NCBI GenBank assembly: GCA_003223215.1
Contig: QHYH01000091.1
Span: 154,926-218,925 of the forward strand
Source of the DNA: Acidobacteriota bacterium
GTDB taxonomy: Bacteria > Acidobacteriota > Terriglobia > Acidiferrales > UBA7541
DNA length: 64,000 nt
Direction: 5' to 3'
Notes under the pieces: model-generated
The model's input: the letters and a program-made list of their open reading frames with translations, nothing else
The model's database searches: none
What the model was told of the DNA's origin: nothing
Shown here: positions 45,243 to 54,202 of the stretch, one piece after another
Numbering within the stretch: position 1 is the stretch's first letter
How the letters are laid out: each line of letters opens with the position of its first letter
Program-made: the position numbers and the translations under genes

Positions 45243-46535
45243 TCACTTTGCGTCTGTCGCGGCGTTTGCCGCCGCGACGGTCTTGATTTTCGCGCTTTGC
45301 TCGATCCACTCGAGTGTCTTATCGCTTCGCAACTTGGCCTTCATCCTATCGAGCGTTCCTTGCTTTGTCAAACGCGCGCGCATCGCTTCGGCCGATTCGC
45401 CACTATGCCCGGCCACGTGTTCAAGCTCGCGCGTGACCTCGTCCTCCGTCACGTCAATGTTTTCCGCGGTAGCGATGCGGTCGATGATCAACTCCGCCTT
45501 CACGTCGTCTTTGGCCCGGTCTTCCTGGCGGTGCCGCAGCGCCACCCAGTCCACGTTCACCGCGCGCGGGTCCACGCCCTGTGCTGCCAGCGAGCGCACC
45601 ACGCGCTCCAGCCGCACGTCCATCTGATGGTCCACCAGCGATTCCGGCACCGGGAAGTCGTGCTTCTTCACCAATTCCGCCAGAACTCTTTCGTGAAGCA
45701 ATTCCTTGTGCCGGTGGTCGCGCTCGTGCTCCAACCCTTCGCGAACTTTCGTTTTCAGCTCCTCGAGCGTCTTCGCCTCGCTCACATCCTTGGCGAAATC
45801 ATCGTTCAACTCCGGCAGCTTCTTTGTCTTGATACCCAATATCTCCACGGCGTAATGAAATTTCTTCCCGGCGAGCTTTGCGTCGGGATAATCGGCGGGA
45901 TACTCCACGTCAAAATCCTTGTGATCGCCCACATTGGCACCCTTCAAATTCGCATTGAAAGGCTCCATGGTTTCTTCCGCGCCAATGTGGCACAACACGC
46001 TGTCCGCCTTCAGCGGATCCCCGCCGCCTTCCGGCGTGCCGAGCAACTTCACTTGCGCGAAGTCACCGTCCTGGATAACCCGGCCCCCAACCGGGGCAAA
46101 CGCCGCCGCTCGCTCGCGCATTTCCTCCAAAGCCTTCTCTACGTCATTCTCGGTGATGTCCACGGCGGGAATTTCGAGCTCCAGCCCTTGGTAGCTGCCC
46201 AGCTGGAATTCCGGCATCACTTCGAACACCGCGCGAAACTTCAGCGGCTGTCCTTCGTTGAAGTCCAGCTTGTCCACTTTCGGCTGGGAAACCGGCGTCA
46301 GCTTCTGTTCCACCACGGCCTTTTCCACGCGCTCTGGAACCAGCGTTTGCAACACTTCCCCCTTAATGTCTTCCGCGAATCTCCTCCGGATCAGCGACAC
46401 GGGGGCTTTCCCGCGCCGGAATCCCGGAATCGTCGCCAGCCGCGCGAGCTCTTTTGCCACGCTCTCGATCTTCTTCGATACTTCCTCGGCGGGAATTTCC
46501 AACTCCAGCTCGCGGCGGCAGCTTGCCTCAGCCAT
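45243..46535 (-). CDS. tig: Trigger factor
   Basis: Ribosome-bound chaperone and prolyl isomerase. The 430-residue protein has the ribosome-binding domain with the signature-like GFRRGKAPVSLI (about 42-53), the PPIase insert (VQPVGG-like FAPVGGRVIQDGDFAQ around 155), and a long helical C-terminal domain ending in Lys/Ala-rich residues. The ATG with AAGGA upstream is preferred to a TTG ten codons earlier. It is first in the operon tig-clpP-clpX-lon, the order seen in many bacteria, and has a consensus-like promoter about 160 nt upstream. Confidence 0.94.
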   Translation of the reverse strand: MAEASCRRELELEIPAEEVSKKIESVAKELARLATIPGFRRGKAPVSLIRRRFAEDIKGEVLQTLVPERVEKAVVEQKLTPVSQPKVDKLDFNEGQPLKFRAVFEVMPEFQLGSYQGLELEIPAVDITENDVEKALEEMRERAAAFAPVGGRVIQDGDFAQVKLLGTPEGGGDPLKADSVLCHIGAEETMEPFNANLKGANVGDHKDFDVEYPADYPDAKLAGKKFHYAVEILGIKTKKLPELNDDFAKDVSEAKTLEELKTKVREGLEHERDHRHKELLHERVLAELVKKHDFPVPESLVDHQMDVRLERVVRSLAAQGVDPRAVNVDWVALRHRQEDRAKDDVKAELIIDRIATAENIDVTEDEVTRELEHVAGHSGESAEAMRARLTKQGTLDRMKAKLRSDKTLEWIEQSAKIKTVAAANAATDAK

Positions 46536-46704
46536 AAAACGGTCCTTTCCTGGAACGTCAACCAACCTGCTCGGGACCTTTTCCGGCTCTCGACGGTGCC
46601 GCGCCGGCGCTCGCGAAACTCCACTCCACGCCGATCACCCAAACGCACACTGACTTTCGGAAGAGACGAGACAGGCGAGAATTCTCCCTGCAACTTGAAT
46701 ACTC

Positions 46705-46733
46705 AGTATAGGCGACGCCCCCGGCAGGGTCAA
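46705..46733 (-). promoter_or_regulatory. Sigma-70 type promoter of tig-clpP-clpX-lon
   Basis: The minus strand has TTGACC, a 17-bp spacer and TATACT, each one or two bases from consensus. Start would be near 46698, giving a leader of about 160 nt to tig. It lies in the divergent spacer with the exported hypothetical gene. Confidence 0.7.
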
Positions 46734-46795
46734 ATCCAGGCCTTCCGTTTTCTTTCTCGCCTGCCACACCTGCGAACTGTAAAATCCATCATGTT

Positions 46796-47440
46796 ATGCC
46801 AACGGGTCGAAAGAAACGCCGCCTTTTTCTGCTGCCCGTCCTTCTCCTGCCCCTCCTGCCCCTCGGGCCTTCCCGCGAAAAACGCGCCTGCGCGCAAGCT
46901 CCCGAAGACGGGTCCGCCAACTCTGCCGTGATGGTGCGCCCTTGCGCCGTGCGCCCAACGGGTGCAAAGCCGTACCGGAAAAACAAAACGAAAGGAAAAG
47001 CCGCTGCCAATCCCTCGGAAATCCCGCTGGCTTGCGTGGAGGCGAAGGACTCTCCCTTGAACATCCAGGAGTTTTTTCAATCCTACGTGCGCGTGCAGGC
47101 CTGGCGCTTTGCCGAGGAAGAAATTGTGGCGGACGGCTGGATCTTTGCCCGTGCTCTCGACAAAGACGAGCTCTTGCAATTTGCCAAGGAAGGGCGCCTC
47201 GCCGGGCATGTGACTTGGAGTGAAGGCAAAGCCATCATTCGCGTTTCAACCCGCGAACTGGACGGCGGCTACACGCGGGTGGAGGTCTCCGTCCACCTGC
47301 AAGGCTTCGGACAAAATGTGGACCGCTTCGCCCCGGCGCGAGACACCTGGGATTTGGATTCGACCGGCCTTCTGGAAAAAACTCTAATCGAGGCCCTGGA
47401 AGATCATTTCAAATCGCTCCATTCGACCCCGTCAAGCTAA
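46796..47440 (+). CDS. Hypothetical exported protein
   Basis: A 214-residue protein with an N-terminal signal: basic MPTGRKKRR, hydrophobic LFLLPVLLLPLLPLG, and an Ala-x-Ala-type cleavage region (RACAQAPEDG). The mature part starts with a Lys/Gly/Asn-rich tract (RKNKTKGKAAAN), then a compact domain with FFQSYVRVQAWRFAEEEIVA and VTWSEGKAIIRVSTRELDGG. The pattern of an alternating strand-rich domain is visible, but I know no family for it. It is divergent from tig and overlaps the stop of the Rieske gene on the other strand by four bases. Likely periplasmic or surface; function unknown. Confidence 0.7.
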   Translation: MPTGRKKRRLFLLPVLLLPLLPLGPSREKRACAQAPEDGSANSAVMVRPCAVRPTGAKPYRKNKTKGKAAANPSEIPLACVEAKDSPLNIQEFFQSYVRVQAWRFAEEEIVADGWIFARALDKDELLQFAKEGRLAGHVTWSEGKAIIRVSTRELDGGYTRVEVSVHLQGFGQNVDRFAPARDTWDLDSTGLLEKTLIEALEDHFKSLHSTPSS

Positions 47441-48567
47441 TCCGCCGCGGCTGGGCGCTCCAAGGCCCTGGTCAAATCCGCATGCAGCAAGCGATGAAAC
47501 AGATGCTCTCCGGCTTCGCGTCGCACGGATAGCCGCCCCGCCACATACGCTCGCGATGCCAGGCCACGCTGCACCGCATCGCAAATGGCCATGTCCTCAT
47601 CCTGCACTTTTTCGCTGACCTTGATGCTCGCGCGATGGTGCGCGGCAGCCTTTCTGCTGACGTCCGCGAAGTAGTAGTCAAACACCACCGCGCACTTGTC
47701 CACCGCCAGGGGCAACACCAGGTTCGTGTCCATCACGCCTTCGTATGCGTTCATCATGAAATTCGGATAGATCCACAGATAAAACGCCCGGCCCTGCCGC
47801 GTCGCTGACACCCCGCCTTCGGATTTCTTCCCAGAAGAAAGCGGGCTCGACTGCAAGCACGCTCGTTCCAGGTTCTCGATCGTATATTTCGTATATTCGA
47901 TGACGCTGTTCAGCCCCTTATGCGCGTGCGGCACGTGGTACCCGCCGTCCAGATAATTGTCTACATATACTTTCCAGTTGCACTGCAGGGTGTAAACGCG
48001 CCGGTCAAAAAACTTCATCTTTTTCGACAGTTCGAGCGGTCGAACAATTCCTGGAACTTTTCCGAGAAAGTCCTGGAGCGGCGCAGCTTGCCCGTCCAAA
48101 TTCACAAAAACAAAATTCTCCCAGGTATCCACTTTCACGGGCACAAGCCCGTTCTTTGCGCGGTCGAATTGGCACACGCCCTCGAACTCCACCACGCCTT
48201 TGAGCCCTCCATCGATTCCGTATGTCCAGCCGTGATACGGACAGCGGAACTGCTGGGCGCAGCCTTGAGCCTCCGTCACTACCGCCGCCGCATGGTGCCG
48301 GCAAACGTTATAAAACGCGCGCAACCCGGTGTCTTCGCCGCGTGCCACGACGATGGGCTCCCCGGCAAGGTCCGCGGTGAAAAACTCTCCTTTATTCCGC
48401 ACCTGATCCGCGCGGCCCACGACTTGCCACGTCCTGCCAAACACGCTTCGCTGCTCCAACTCCTCGATTTGCGTGTCGAAATACCACGGCGAAGGTATCG
48501 TCCACGCGTGGTCCAGCGGATCGTGCGGATTGTACAAACTCAGAAGATCGCTAACGTCTCTTTCCAT
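47437..48567 (-). CDS. Rieske non-heme iron oxygenase, alpha subunit
   Basis: A 376-residue aromatic-ring-hydroxylating-type oxygenase. The Rieske [2Fe-2S] ligands are C89-x-H91 (VCRHH) and C109-x2-H112 (RCPYHGW). The mononuclear iron site appears in DNYLDGGYHVPHAHKG (Asp and two His, at about 205-220). The C-terminal catalytic domain is full length, ending PAAAD. Related alpha subunits act on aromatic acids, or on quaternary amines such as carnitine and glycine betaine; no reductase or ferredoxin gene is adjacent, so the substrate is open. It is convergent with the exported hypothetical gene. Confidence 0.88.
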   Translation of the reverse strand: MERDVSDLLSLYNPHDPLDHAWTIPSPWYFDTQIEELEQRSVFGRTWQVVGRADQVRNKGEFFTADLAGEPIVVARGEDTGLRAFYNVCRHHAAAVVTEAQGCAQQFRCPYHGWTYGIDGGLKGVVEFEGVCQFDRAKNGLVPVKVDTWENFVFVNLDGQAAPLQDFLGKVPGIVRPLELSKKMKFFDRRVYTLQCNWKVYVDNYLDGGYHVPHAHKGLNSVIEYTKYTIENLERACLQSSPLSSGKKSEGGVSATRQGRAFYLWIYPNFMMNAYEGVMDTNLVLPLAVDKCAVVFDYYFADVSRKAAAHHRASIKVSEKVQDEDMAICDAVQRGLASRAYVAGRLSVRREAGEHLFHRLLHADLTRALERPAAAD

Positions 48568-48687
48568 GAAGCGCTCCCTGGCAGCCTCCCTACAGACTTA
48601 ACGCCCATGCCCTACTTCTTTGATACTCCGAAACGGATTTCGAGAAAAGCGAAAAACCGCTGCTCGCCATTGTCGCGAACCGGCCTC

Positions 48688-48726
48688 CAGGTTTCTTCAG
48701 GTTTTCTTCAGGTTTTCTTCAGGTTC
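48688..48726. repeat. Tandem 11-bp repeats upstream of the sensor kinase
   Basis: Three and a half copies of an 11-bp unit around CAGGTTTTCTT occur in a row, starting with a 10-bp variant. The 11-bp period is close to one helical turn. The repeats end about 35 bp before the kinase ATG. Confidence 0.7.
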
Positions 48727-48760
48727 CGTAACGTTGACGAGCCGGAGAAGGTCCCCTAAA

Positions 48761-50533
48761 ATGCCTTCCCGGGAAATTCTCGGACCTTTCATGGCTGCCT
48801 ATCGTCTCCGTCGCCAAGCAAAACCAGGCCGCCCAAGCACACTTCTCTGGACCGAAGATAAGTTTCGCACCCTGCTCGAATCCGCCCCCGATGCCATGGT
48901 CATCGTGGACGCCTCCGGCAAAATCACGCTGGTTAATGCTCAGACGGAAAAGCTCTTTGGCTACAAGCGGGAAGAACTGCTGGGCAAGACGGTCGAAAAT
49001 CTCATGCCCGAACGCTTTCGCGGGAACCACCTGGGGCATCGCGAGCAATACGCCAAAGCTCCCCGTTTGCGCATGATGGGTTCCGGCATGGAGCTTTTTG
49101 GACGCCACAAAGATGGCACGGAATTCCCCGTAGAAATCAGTCTTAGCCCCTTCAAGAGCAAGGACGGCATCCTGGTCTTCAGTGCCATCCGCGATATCAC
49201 CTTGCAGCGGCAGGCGCGGAAGGAGCTCGCCGAAGCCAAGGAGACTCTTGAACTTCGCGTGCGCGACCGCACTCGAGAGCTTCAGCAGTCCAACCAGGCT
49301 TTGCAGGCCGAAATTGCGCGTCGTGAACTGGCGCAGCAGCAACGTGACCAAGAGCAAGACCGCGCGAAGCGACTCGAGGAACAGCTCGCCCAAACAGAAA
49401 GGATGGAAGCCATCGGCCGGCTGGCCGGCGGCGTCGCCCACGATTTCAATAATCTCCTTGGCGTAATCCTCGGCAACAGCGAGCTGCTTCTTCAAGATGA
49501 ATCCTTGGACAACCATCTCGGCGAACGACTCCAGGAAATCAAAATGGCGGGTGAAGAGGCGACTTCCCTCACCCGTCAATTGCTCGCGTTCAGCCGCCAA
49601 CAGGTTTTTGAGCGCCAAATCTTGGACCTAAACGTCGTTCTCCGGGACATGCAGCCTTTGCTGGCTAGGATTATTCGGGAAAGCATTCATTTCGAACTGG
49701 ACCTTGGAAAGCAGGTAGGCTCGATTAGGATCGATCGCAGTCAATTGGCACCAGTCATCCTGAACCTGGTCGCCAATGCGCGTGACGCCATGACTTCGGG
49801 CGGGCGCCTGAGAGTAGAAACGTGCAACGTCGAACTGGACGAATCGTACACTCGCGAGCATGTCGATGTTCGGCCCGGGTCCTATGTGCAATTGAGCGTA
49901 ACGAACAGCGGCAGCGGCATGGATCGCGAAACCGTTAGCCGCATCTTTGAGCCTTTTTTCACGACCAAAGAACATGGCCGCGGCTCCGGACTCGGCCTCG
50001 CGACGGTCTACGGAATCGTCCGGCAAAGCGGCGGACACGTCTGGGTCTACAGCGAGCCAGGATTAGGCACCACTTTCAAGATTTATTTTCCGCGAGTCAT
50101 CGAAGCATCGGATTCTCCGCCCCGCAGGGTGCTGGCAGACGCGGCATCATCAGCATCGGAAACCATTCTGCTCGTGGAAGATTCCCGGCTTCTTGCGAAG
50201 GTTACGCGCGATTTCCTGGTGAGCGATGGGTATGACGTTCTGATGGCTGCCAACCCTCGCGAGGCCTTCCGTATCTCCGAAAGCCATCACGCACCAATCC
50301 ATTTGCTCTTAACCGACGTTGTCATGCCCGACATGAATGGCCGTGAACTCGCGGAACAACTTCTGGCAAGGCGCCCGGAGATGAAGGTTCTTTATATGTC
50401 GAGTTATACCAACGGGATTCTTTTGGAGCACGCCTTTCGGGCGGAGGATTCAGCCTTCATCGAAAAGCCTTTCTCCCACGACGCGCTCTCGCGCAAAGTG
50501 CGCCACACGCTGAATCCAAGAATGCCATCTTGA
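48761..50533 (+). CDS. Soluble hybrid sensor histidine kinase (PAS-HisKA-HATPase-REC)
   Basis: A 590-residue cytoplasmic kinase with no membrane segment. A PAS domain covers about 28-150 ([30 protein letters not shown]-like [15 protein letters not shown]), then a coiled coil (about 150-215). HisKA has [17 protein letters not shown] with the phospho-acceptor His at about 227, then HATPase with [31 protein letters not shown], and a C-terminal receiver with [13 protein letters not shown] (Asp at about 519). The last block, [14 protein letters not shown], holds the conserved Lys. The frame is open upstream, but the ATG at MPSREILG is the first after the tandem repeats. No separate response regulator is adjacent; it is convergent with the CRP-like gene. 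Confidence 0.88.
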   Translation: MPSREILGPFMAAYRLRRQAKPGRPSTLLWTEDKFRTLLESAPDAMVIVDASGKITLVNAQTEKLFGYKREELLGKTVENLMPERFRGNHLGHREQYAKAPRLRMMGSGMELFGRHKDGTEFPVEISLSPFKSKDGILVFSAIRDITLQRQARKELAEAKETLELRVRDRTRELQQSNQALQAEIARRELAQQQRDQEQDRAKRLEEQLAQTERMEAIGRLAGGVAHDFNNLLGVILGNSELLLQDESLDNHLGERLQEIKMAGEEATSLTRQLLAFSRQQVFERQILDLNVVLRDMQPLLARIIRESIHFELDLGKQVGSIRIDRSQLAPVILNLVANARDAMTSGGRLRVETCNVELDESYTREHVDVRPGSYVQLSVTNSGSGMDRETVSRIFEPFFTTKEHGRGSGLGLATVYGIVRQSGGHVWVYSEPGLGTTFKIYFPRVIEASDSPPRRVLADAASSASETILLVEDSRLLAKVTRDFLVSDGYDVLMAANPREAFRISESHHAPIHLLLTDVVMPDMNGRELAEQLLARRPEMKVLYMSSYTNGILLEHAFRAEDSAFIEKPFSHDALSRKVRHTLNPRMPS

Positions 50534-50558
50534 AGCAGATCTTTTCTTGTAGGTTCTG

Positions 50559-51335
50559 TTATGCAGCGACCAAACTTTCCAGGGCCGGTTTGTTCCTCAG
50601 CACCAGCGTCGAGCCGTTGAGTTCGATCGCCCGCTGCTTTTTGAATTCGCTCAGAGTGCGTGTCACTGTCTCCCTTGATGTGCCGATCAGCTGCGCGATT
50701 TCTTCGTGCGTCAGCGCGAGTTTGACCCGCACGACTCCATCGGTCACCGACCCGTTGGTCGACCATTCCAGCAAAAAACGAGCCAAGCGTTCCGGCACCG
50801 AGTGGCACAGCCCAATCGAGCGCACCAGATCATAGGCCAAGTGGCAATCACGGCTCAGAAGACTCGCAAAATGCATGCAGGCATCGCCATGCTCGGTGAT
50901 GCACCTGAAGAAATCCGCGCGCGGGATAAAAGCCAATTCTGCGGGTTCGAGGATCTCCGCCGTCAGATCGTAAGGCTTCCCGGTGATGACCGAATTCAAG
51001 CCCAGCGCTTCGCCCGGTGTTGCAATCTTTAGGATCATGGTCCGCCCGTCGCTGTTGGTCGTTAGGAGTTTCGCGCGCCCTTGCCGCAGGATGTAAACGC
51101 CCCGCGCCGGGTGGCCTTCCATAAAAATGATCGCGCCGGCAGGAAAGCTCACTGTGTGCTCGATCTTTTGCAAGGCTTTGCCGGCCTCCTCGGAAAGGCC
51201 TTCGTAAAAGTCGGAGAAGCTTTCCTTGCTCGAACCCTTCTGGAGGACCGCCAACTGCGAGGCTGAGCCTCGACTTGCGGGACGAGGCATCCAGGGGGGA
51301 ACCGCGGTCCTGGTTGCTGGGATAGGACTTGCCAT
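50559..51335 (-). CDS. CRP/FNR family transcriptional regulator
   Basis: A 258-residue regulator. The N-terminal 40 residues are low-complexity. The cyclic-nucleotide-binding-type domain (about 45-165) has FPAGAIIFMEGHPARGVYIL and GEALGLNSVITGKPYDLTAE. The helix-turn-helix is LTHEEIAQLIGTSRETVTRT (about 212-231), followed by a wing. The N-terminal cysteines that bind iron-sulfur in FNR are absent, so it is CRP-like; effector unknown. The start with AAGGAGA six bases upstream is preferred over a frame extending 35 codons further. It is divergent from the VOC-SpoIIE gene and convergent with the kinase. The palindromes in the divergent spacer may be its sites. Confidence 0.9.
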   Translation of the reverse strand: MASPIPATRTAVPPWMPRPASRGSASQLAVLQKGSSKESFSDFYEGLSEEAGKALQKIEHTVSFPAGAIIFMEGHPARGVYILRQGRAKLLTTNSDGRTMILKIATPGEALGLNSVITGKPYDLTAEILEPAELAFIPRADFFRCITEHGDACMHFASLLSRDCHLAYDLVRSIGLCHSVPERLARFLLEWSTNGSVTDGVVRVKLALTHEEIAQLIGTSRETVTRTLSEFKKQRAIELNGSTLVLRNKPALESLVAA

Positions 51336-51667
51336 GGTCGTCTCCTTCAACGCCTGTTCTTTCAGAACGCGACAGCAAAGGGCAAGCCACGGGCCGCTTC
51401 TGTCCAAAGATTGCTGGCCTGCAGCAACCACCTCTAACAAGTAGAAAATACACCGCTTATTGCCGCATGAGTTCTTGCGCGCTCCATTCCCAGTCTTCCC
51501 ATCTTGGCCTGAGGTGCGCCATTTCGCACATCTGTGCGTGATCTACATCACTGTCTTTTGTGACAGGCCCGATTGCGAGCACTTCGTTGACATGAACCAC
51601 CGCTCTTATGTCCGAGCGACGGCCCGCTTATCCGCCCGCAGCTAGTCCCGTCATATAATGCTGGTCC
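51336..51667. other. Divergent spacer between the CRP-like and VOC-SpoIIE genes
   Basis: No gene is seen in this 332-bp spacer. It holds two touching palindromes (listed separately). An exact TTGACA lies at 51587-51592 toward the phosphatase gene, but no good -10 at proper spacing was found. Confidence 0.5.
51525..51552. promoter_or_regulatory. Overlapping palindromes, one CRP-like
   Basis: CGCACATCTGTGCG is a perfect 14-bp dyad. It shares its last two bases with CGTGATCTACATCACT, which fits the CRP consensus TGTGA-N6-TCACA in the core GTGA-N6-TCAC. They lie in the spacer between the CRP-like gene and the VOC-SpoIIE gene, about 200 bp and 115 bp from the two starts. Autoregulation and shared control are inferred. 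Confidence 0.6.
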
Positions 51668-52975
51668 ATGGCTGGCTCGCCTATCGAATGGGCTGATGGA
51701 TCCGTTGTCCGCCTGGATCGCCGGGACCCTTATCTACGCCTGCAATCCGTCACCATTTTCGTTCGCGATTTGGATCGCAGCGTGGACTTCTACGTGAAGC
51801 AACTGGGCTTTCAGCTGGTCTTCGACGCCCGTTCGCAAGAATTTGCCGGCCGCCACTTCGTGACGGTCGCACCACCGGACGGCACGGCAAATCTGACCCT
51901 CGTGGCCCCCGAGCGGGACTCGGACCAACACAAGCTCATCGGGCGGTACACCCAAGTCACGTTTGTAACCGAGGACGTGCTCGCCAAGTTCCGGGAATGG
52001 AGCGCGCGCGGCGTGCGCTTTTTGGTCAATCCTCGGCTCAAGCGGCTCAAATACCCGGTGCGTGTGCAAACGGCAGGCTCTGCGGCCTCATCGTCAGAGG
52101 CCGCGGAGCACCCGCCGATTTGGGGCGGCGTCTTCGCCCGTTTCAAGGATCCCGACGGCAACTCGTTCTCGCTTGTCAGTTTCGACGAGGTTACGCATGC
52201 CGTCGAGGCCCAGCGGCGGGCCATTGCCGAGAAGATCGAGACCGAACGCCGCGCTGCTCAGGAACTCGCTATCGCGAAGCAGGTGCAAGCCCGGCTTTTT
52301 CCGCAAACGCTTCCGCCGCTCAAAACTCTGGAGTACGCAGGAATTTGCCGCCAGGCTCGGCAGGTCGGCGGCGATTATTACGACTTCCTAGACCTGGGGA
52401 GCGAGCGGCTCGGTTTCGTGATTGGCGACATATCCGGTAAAGGAATTGCCGCTGCACTGCTGATGGCCAATCTCCAGGCCAATCTGCGCAGCCAAAGCGC
52501 TATCGCCGTGGATCAGCCGCAGCGCCTGCTGCGTTCGGTGAACCAGCTTTTTTGCGAGAACACCACGGACGGCGCCTTCGCCACGCTTTTCTTCGCCGAG
52601 TACGATGATGCGACTCGCCGCTTGCGCTACGCGAACTGTGGCCACCTTGCTGCTCTCCTGTTACGCTGCAATGATTCGATCGAACGTCTCGAATCCACCG
52701 CGACGGTTCTCGGCGTGTTCAAGAGATGGGATTGCGAAATCAGCGAAACGCAAATCTCCCCGGGCGACATCCTGGCCCTTTATACGGATGGAATCACCGA
52801 ATCGTTCAATGATGCCGGGGAGCAATTCGGCGAAGAACGCCTTGCCGAAGCCTTGTGCCGCGACCGCACACTTTGCTCTGACGACCTCCTCAACACCATC
52901 GTCGACAAGGTCCGCCAGTTCAGCCCGCGAGAACAGCAGGACGACATCACGCTCATCATCGCCAAATCGTTGTAG
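51668..52975 (+). CDS. VOC domain fused to SpoIIE/RsbU-type serine phosphatase
   Basis: A 435-residue fusion. Residues about 15-175 form a VOC (glyoxalase-fold) module: LQSVTIFVRDLDRSVDFYVK, an internal Ser/Ala insert (AGSAASSSEAAEH), and FKDPDGNSFSLVSFDE as the closing metal-strand. A short coiled coil (about 180-210) with AKQVQARLFPQTLPPLKTLE leads into the PP2C-type SpoIIE domain: GGDYYDFLDLG, GDISGKGIAAALLMANLQ, and ALYTDGITESFN, with FSPREQQDDITLIIAK at the end. This last domain dephosphorylates anti-sigma antagonists in other bacteria. The VOC part may act as a small-molecule sensor. It is divergent from the CRP-like gene. No partner anti-sigma gene is adjacent. Confidence 0.85.
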   Translation: MAGSPIEWADGSVVRLDRRDPYLRLQSVTIFVRDLDRSVDFYVKQLGFQLVFDARSQEFAGRHFVTVAPPDGTANLTLVAPERDSDQHKLIGRYTQVTFVTEDVLAKFREWSARGVRFLVNPRLKRLKYPVRVQTAGSAASSSEAAEHPPIWGGVFARFKDPDGNSFSLVSFDEVTHAVEAQRRAIAEKIETERRAAQELAIAKQVQARLFPQTLPPLKTLEYAGICRQARQVGGDYYDFLDLGSERLGFVIGDISGKGIAAALLMANLQANLRSQSAIAVDQPQRLLRSVNQLFCENTTDGAFATLFFAEYDDATRRLRYANCGHLAALLLRCNDSIERLESTATVLGVFKRWDCEISETQISPGDILALYTDGITESFNDAGEQFGEERLAEALCRDRTLCSDDLLNTIVDKVRQFSPREQQDDITLIIAKSL

Positions 52976-53095
52976 CTGCCCTCCTTAGAGCGAGGCAGCA
53001 ATACAAAAGTAAAAAAAGCAGGCCCCTTGCGGCGCGCTCGGGATAACCATTCGCTCAGGTGCTAAAACGACGGGAGCGTACCTCTCTCTGCGGAG

Positions 53096-53397
53096 TCACG
53101 CTTGAGCAATGGTCATCACGGAAAGCAAGGCGAGGCCAGGGAATTTGTACATCATGCGGAGGCCGAAGCGAACATCCTGGAGCAGAGAGTTTCGAGGAAA
53201 TGCACGCTCCGTGCGTCGCGGCACTCTTCCTTGCCTAGCTCCAATCCATCCATCGCGCGCAGCGCCGCGCGGCCCGCATCTTCCGCTGTCATGCCTTGCG
53301 CGAGGAACTCCTCGGTCTTGGCTTCGAGGTGATACTGAAGCTCTTCGTCGAGTTCCCGCTCGAGGCGATGGCGGCGGAAGAGCGAGCGGAGCCTCAA
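53096..53397 (-). pseudogene. N-terminal fragment of an ADOP-type ABC permease, frameshifted
   Basis: The minus strand begins MRLRSLFRRHRLERELDEEL and continues EEFLAQGMTAEDAGRAALRA and GKEECRDAR, the start of acidobacterial duplicated orphan permeases (MacB-like). At a CT repeat near 53183-53189 the frame is lost; the other phase resumes LLQDVRFGLRMMYKFPGLAL and stops after VMTIAQA. The membrane and periplasmic domains are absent. It is a dead fragment. Confidence 0.8.
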
Positions 53398-53511
53398 TGG
53401 AATCGTGTAGATCCATGTTCGAGGCGCACAGCATCCTCCCCGCGCTCACCCTTTACAGGTACCGACGCTAACTAAGACCCGGCGCAAGGTTCAAGGAGCA
53501 GTCACTCCTGG

Positions 53512-54096
53512 CTACTCGTCGCGGAGAGCGACCATGGGGTCGACCCGCATGGCGCGGCGCACCGGGATCCAGCACGCTGCCAGCGCGACCAGGGCAAGCA
53601 TGGCGGAAACGCCGGCACACGTGACGGGATCAAACGGCGGCACGTGAAACAGCAAGCTTTCGATAGCCTTGGCTGCGCCAGCCGCGCCGCCCCAGCCGAC
53701 AACGATGCCAATCATGACGAGCAGGAACGCTTGGCGCACAACCATTGCCAGAATTTCCCGGGGTCGTGCGCCCACAGCCATGCGGATGCCAATCTCGTTC
53801 GTTCTCTGGCCCACGACGGTAGACATCACGCCGTACGTTCCCACCGCGGCAAGGAGTACTGCCAGCGCCGCCATGCTCACGAGCAGGACGGTTTCGTATT
53901 GCGTGGTGGTCATGGCTTCGGCAATGATCTGCGGCATGGTGCGAACGTGAAACAGCGCCAGGCTTTTGTCGAGGGAGGCGACGGCGGCGCGAACCGCGCC
54001 CACAAGACTCTCGGGAGCGCCCGAACCCTGTAAGACGACGTTGAAAAAAGCAAGAGGTCCAGCGTGCCCTGGACGCGGTCGGAGGGGCTTGCTCAT
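53512..54096 (-). pseudogene. C-terminal fragment of an ADOP-type ABC permease
   Basis: The minus-strand frame reads LDKSLALFHVRTMPQIIAEA, LAVLLAAVGTYGVMSTVVGQ and RTNEIGIRMAVGARPREILA, then CWIPVRRAMRVDPMVALRDE, which is the normal C-terminus of a MacB/ADOP permease with three membrane helices. The first 600 residues are lacking. In the direction of reading it lies before the N-terminal fragment, so the two come from two adjacent genes of a former array, not from one split gene. An ATG at its 5' end is present but translation as a functional protein is unlikely. Confidence 0.78.
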
Positions 54097-54202
54097 GCAC
54101 ACTCCTCGGTTACCGAGGATAAGGTACAAACTTTCCCCTCGGTAAGAACGGTAAGCAAGGCAAGTGCGTCGCCACAGCCTAATATTGCGATTAGCGGAAC
54201 GG

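Noticed and set aside
51587-51592. Exact TTGACA upstream of the VOC-SpoIIE gene as a promoter -35
   Set aside because: No -10-like hexamer at 15-19 bp; not called as a promoter.
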